This document shows positions 14,491-15,813 of a stretch of DNA of 15,813 nucleotides, piece by piece; positions within the stretch are counted from its first letter, which is position 1, and the number at the start of each line of letters is the position of its first letter. The notes below the pieces were generated by a model. The model was not told the origin of the DNA. It worked only from the letters and a program-made list of their open reading frames with translations, and searched no databases. The stretch comes from CAZFHZ01 sp964519015 (lineage in GTDB: Bacteria; Blakebacterota; Blakebacteria; Blakebacterales; CAYUVJ01). The stretch lies in the NCBI GenBank assembly GCA_964519015.1, contig CAZFHZ010000074.1, positions 1-15,813 on the forward strand. Direction: 5' to 3'. Both the position numbers and the translations under genes were made by a program.

Positions 14491-15411
14491 ATGACCCTCA
14501 CGGGACGAACCTACCGCCGGATCATGCTCTGGAGCGTCGCGCTCTTCGTGTTCGGCCTCTGGCTGCTCTCGATCGCCCGGAGGTATGAGGAGGGGCGGAC
14601 CTTCGGGATGGGCCTTCACCCCGGCGTGGGCGTGATCGAGTTGCGGGGGGCGATCTTAACCGGGGAACGGACGGTGCGTGAGATCGAGGAGCTCGCCGCC
14701 CGGAGCGACGTGCGGGCCCTGCTGGTCCGGATCGAGAGTCCGGGAGGGGCGGTCGTGGGGGCCGATGAGATCTACCGGGCCCTGACCCGGGTGCGGGAGC
14801 AGGAGGGGAAACCGGTGGTGGCCTGGCTCGGATCGGTGGCGGCCAGTGGAGGGTATTACGTGGCCTGCGCGGCCGACACGATCGTGGCCCATCCGGCCTC
14901 TACGACCGGGAGCATCGGGGTCATCGTGGAGTATCCGATCACCCGCGGGCTCTTCGAGAAGCTGGGGATCGAATGGGAGACGGTGGCCACCGGACCGTAC
15001 AAGACTATGGGCAGCCCGACCGAGGCGCCCAGCGAGGCGCACCGGGCCTGGTTCCGGGCGGTCATCGGCGACACCTATGAGCAGTTCCTGGAAGTGGTCC
15101 GGACCCGGCGCGGACTCCCGGAAGAGACCCTTCAGCACTACGCCGACGGGCGGGTGTTCACCGGCCGTCAGGCGGTCGCCTGGGGATTCGCGGACACGAC
15201 CGGGGACTTCCGGGAGGCCCGGGCGATGGCCGGACGGATGGGGGGGGTGGGGGACGACCCCCGGCTGATCCGGCCGCCGCGGCCGCCCCGCACCACGGTC
15301 TGGGACCTGGTGCTGGGCCGAGCGGGGCTCGAGGACATCCTGGAGATGGTCGTCCAGCGGGCCGGGATCGGCCCGGTGGACGCTCCGCACGTCTATTATC
15401 GGATGCCGTAG
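14491..15411 (+). CDS. sppA: Signal peptide peptidase SppA-type (36 kDa form)
   Basis: SppA is a membrane serine protease that digests signal peptides left after export. From ATG 14491 it has 306 residues: one N-terminal membrane segment (about 12-30, MLWSVALFVFGLWLLSIA), then the crotonase-like protease domain. The Ser-Lys dyad is visible as GSVAASGGYY with Ser119 and ATGPYKTMGSP with Lys171; the 52-residue distance equals that in B. subtilis SppA (Ser147/Lys199). RIESPGGAV and TTGSIGVI also match, as does the DGRVFTGRQAVAWGFAD end block. The frame is open further upstream to ATG 14437, but that start would overlap the previous gene by 44 bases; GAGAAG at 14479-14484 favours 14491. HU follows after 32 bases. 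Confidence 0.9.
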   Translation: MTLTGRTYRRIMLWSVALFVFGLWLLSIARRYEEGRTFGMGLHPGVGVIELRGAILTGERTVREIEELAARSDVRALLVRIESPGGAVVGADEIYRALTRVREQEGKPVVAWLGSVAASGGYYVACAADTIVAHPASTTGSIGVIVEYPITRGLFEKLGIEWETVATGPYKTMGSPTEAPSEAHRAWFRAVIGDTYEQFLEVVRTRRGLPEETLQHYADGRVFTGRQAVAWGFADTTGDFREARAMAGRMGGVGDDPRLIRPPRPPRTTVWDLVLGRAGLEDILEMVVQRAGIGPVDAPHVYYRMP

Positions 15412-15443
15412 CGGCAGCGACTGAACGGAAGGAGAAGGTCGGT

Positions 15444-15737
15444 ATGACGAAGGCTGAGATCGTCGAACACATCGCCCAGACGACGGGACTGACCAAGACC
15501 GACACTTCGCTGGTCGTCGAGGGGATGATCGAGACGCTCAAGAAGGCGCTCATCGACGGAGAGACGGTGGAGATCCGCGGCTTCGGCACGTTCCGGATCA
15601 AGCAGCGGGCCGCGCGCCGGGCGAGGAATCCCCGTACCGGGGACCCCGTGGACATCCCGGCCAAGTATGTGCCGACCTTCAAACCCTCCCGGGAACTGAA
15701 GGACGCGGTCACCACCCGCAACGAGTCCCAGGGTTGA
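15444..15737 (+). CDS. HU/IHF-family DNA-binding protein
   Basis: This 97-residue histone-like protein bends and compacts DNA as a dimer. The N-terminal helices (MTKAEIVEHIAQTTGL, then SLVVEGMIETLKKAL) lead to the signature IRGFGTFRIKQRAARRARNP, followed by RTGDPVDIP, which carries the DNA-inserting proline arm, and VPTFKPSRELKDAV at the end. Length and pattern do not cleanly separate HU from IHF. ATG 15444 is preceded by GGAAGGAG (15427-15434). It may be co-transcribed with sppA; a TATTAT box at 15394-15399 inside sppA could give an extra promoter, but no -35 is visible. Confidence 0.95.
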   Translation: MTKAEIVEHIAQTTGLTKTDTSLVVEGMIETLKKALIDGETVEIRGFGTFRIKQRAARRARNPRTGDPVDIPAKYVPTFKPSRELKDAVTTRNESQG

Positions 15738-15813
15738 TCCTTTCTTCGCGATCCACCCCCGTCCGGCGGGGGGAGAGCGGGGGGGGGGGAGTGGGGGGGG
15801 GGGGAGCGGGGGC
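15738..15813. other. GC hairpin and poly-G end of the window
   Basis: After the HU stop comes TCCTTTCTTCG, then a 6-bp stem CCCCCG/CGGGGG (15756-15761, 15767-15772) with loop TCCGG. The stem could help end the HU transcript, but no T-run follows. From 15779 the sequence is nearly all G (runs of 11 and 12), unlike anything else in the window, and looks like a sequencing or contig-end artefact. Confidence 0.5.

Noticed and set aside
13053..14501. 482-codon - strand frame opposite the transglycosylase
   Set aside because: The + strand frame has complete SLT and LysM motifs; the opposing frame has none.
1..15813. CRISPR array, insertion sequence or defence system
   Set aside because: No regularly spaced repeats, no transposase-like or nuclease-system frames and no terminal inverted repeats were seen.

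Overview
The window is high-GC, gene-dense bacterial chromosome with no sign of phage, plasmid or transposon. An envelope glycosyltransferase of the heptosyltransferase family, two lipobox proteins, a predicted outer-membrane barrel, a MltD-type transglycosylase and a SPOR lipoprotein point to a double-membraned (diderm) bacterium. A lipid-anchored six-bladed beta-propeller and a PPi-type phosphofructokinase fit poorly studied GC-rich lineages such as Gemmatimonadota, Krumholzibacteriota or related groups. That placement is an inference from gene style, not a proven assignment.

Left block (1-2989, + strand): the 3' end of an ADP-forming acyl-CoA synthetase (ATP-grasp part), then a probable three-gene operon of a DUF6125-like cysteine-rich protein, a PPi-type 6-phosphofructokinase and a YycJ/WalJ-like metallo-beta-lactamase-fold hydrolase. 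Facing it, with 13 bases between stop codons, is a malic enzyme on the - strand (3003-4349). Upstream of that lies a secreted six-bladed beta-propeller lipoprotein, also on the - strand (4576-5853).

A 217-base divergent intergenic region (5854-6070) carries a striking 12-bp imperfect dyad and leads into tRNA-Arg(CCU). Only 25 bases after the tRNA begins a long + strand run: an outer-membrane-barrel-like protein, purD, purE, a TsaC/Sua5 fusion to a low-molecular-weight phosphatase, a GT9 glycosyltransferase, a deoxyhypusine-synthase-like protein and a SPOR lipoprotein. From purE to the SPOR gene every junction is a start/stop overlap, so this is almost certainly one translationally coupled transcript mixing purine synthesis, tRNA modification and envelope building.

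A near-consensus sigma-70-type promoter, whose -35 box overlaps the SPOR gene's stop codon, starts a second unit: a MltD-like lytic transglycosylase with three LysM domains, a SppA-type signal peptide peptidase and an HU/IHF-family DNA-binding protein. The transglycosylase gene contains a 10-N assembly gap where its signal peptide should be. The window ends in a poly-G tract that looks like a sequencing artefact.

No wholly new multi-gene system is evident. The points most worth following are the TsaC-phosphatase fusion with an arginine-phosphatase-like signature, a PurE lacking a usually conserved histidine, the unassigned deoxyhypusine-synthase-like gene and the dyad upstream of the tRNA.
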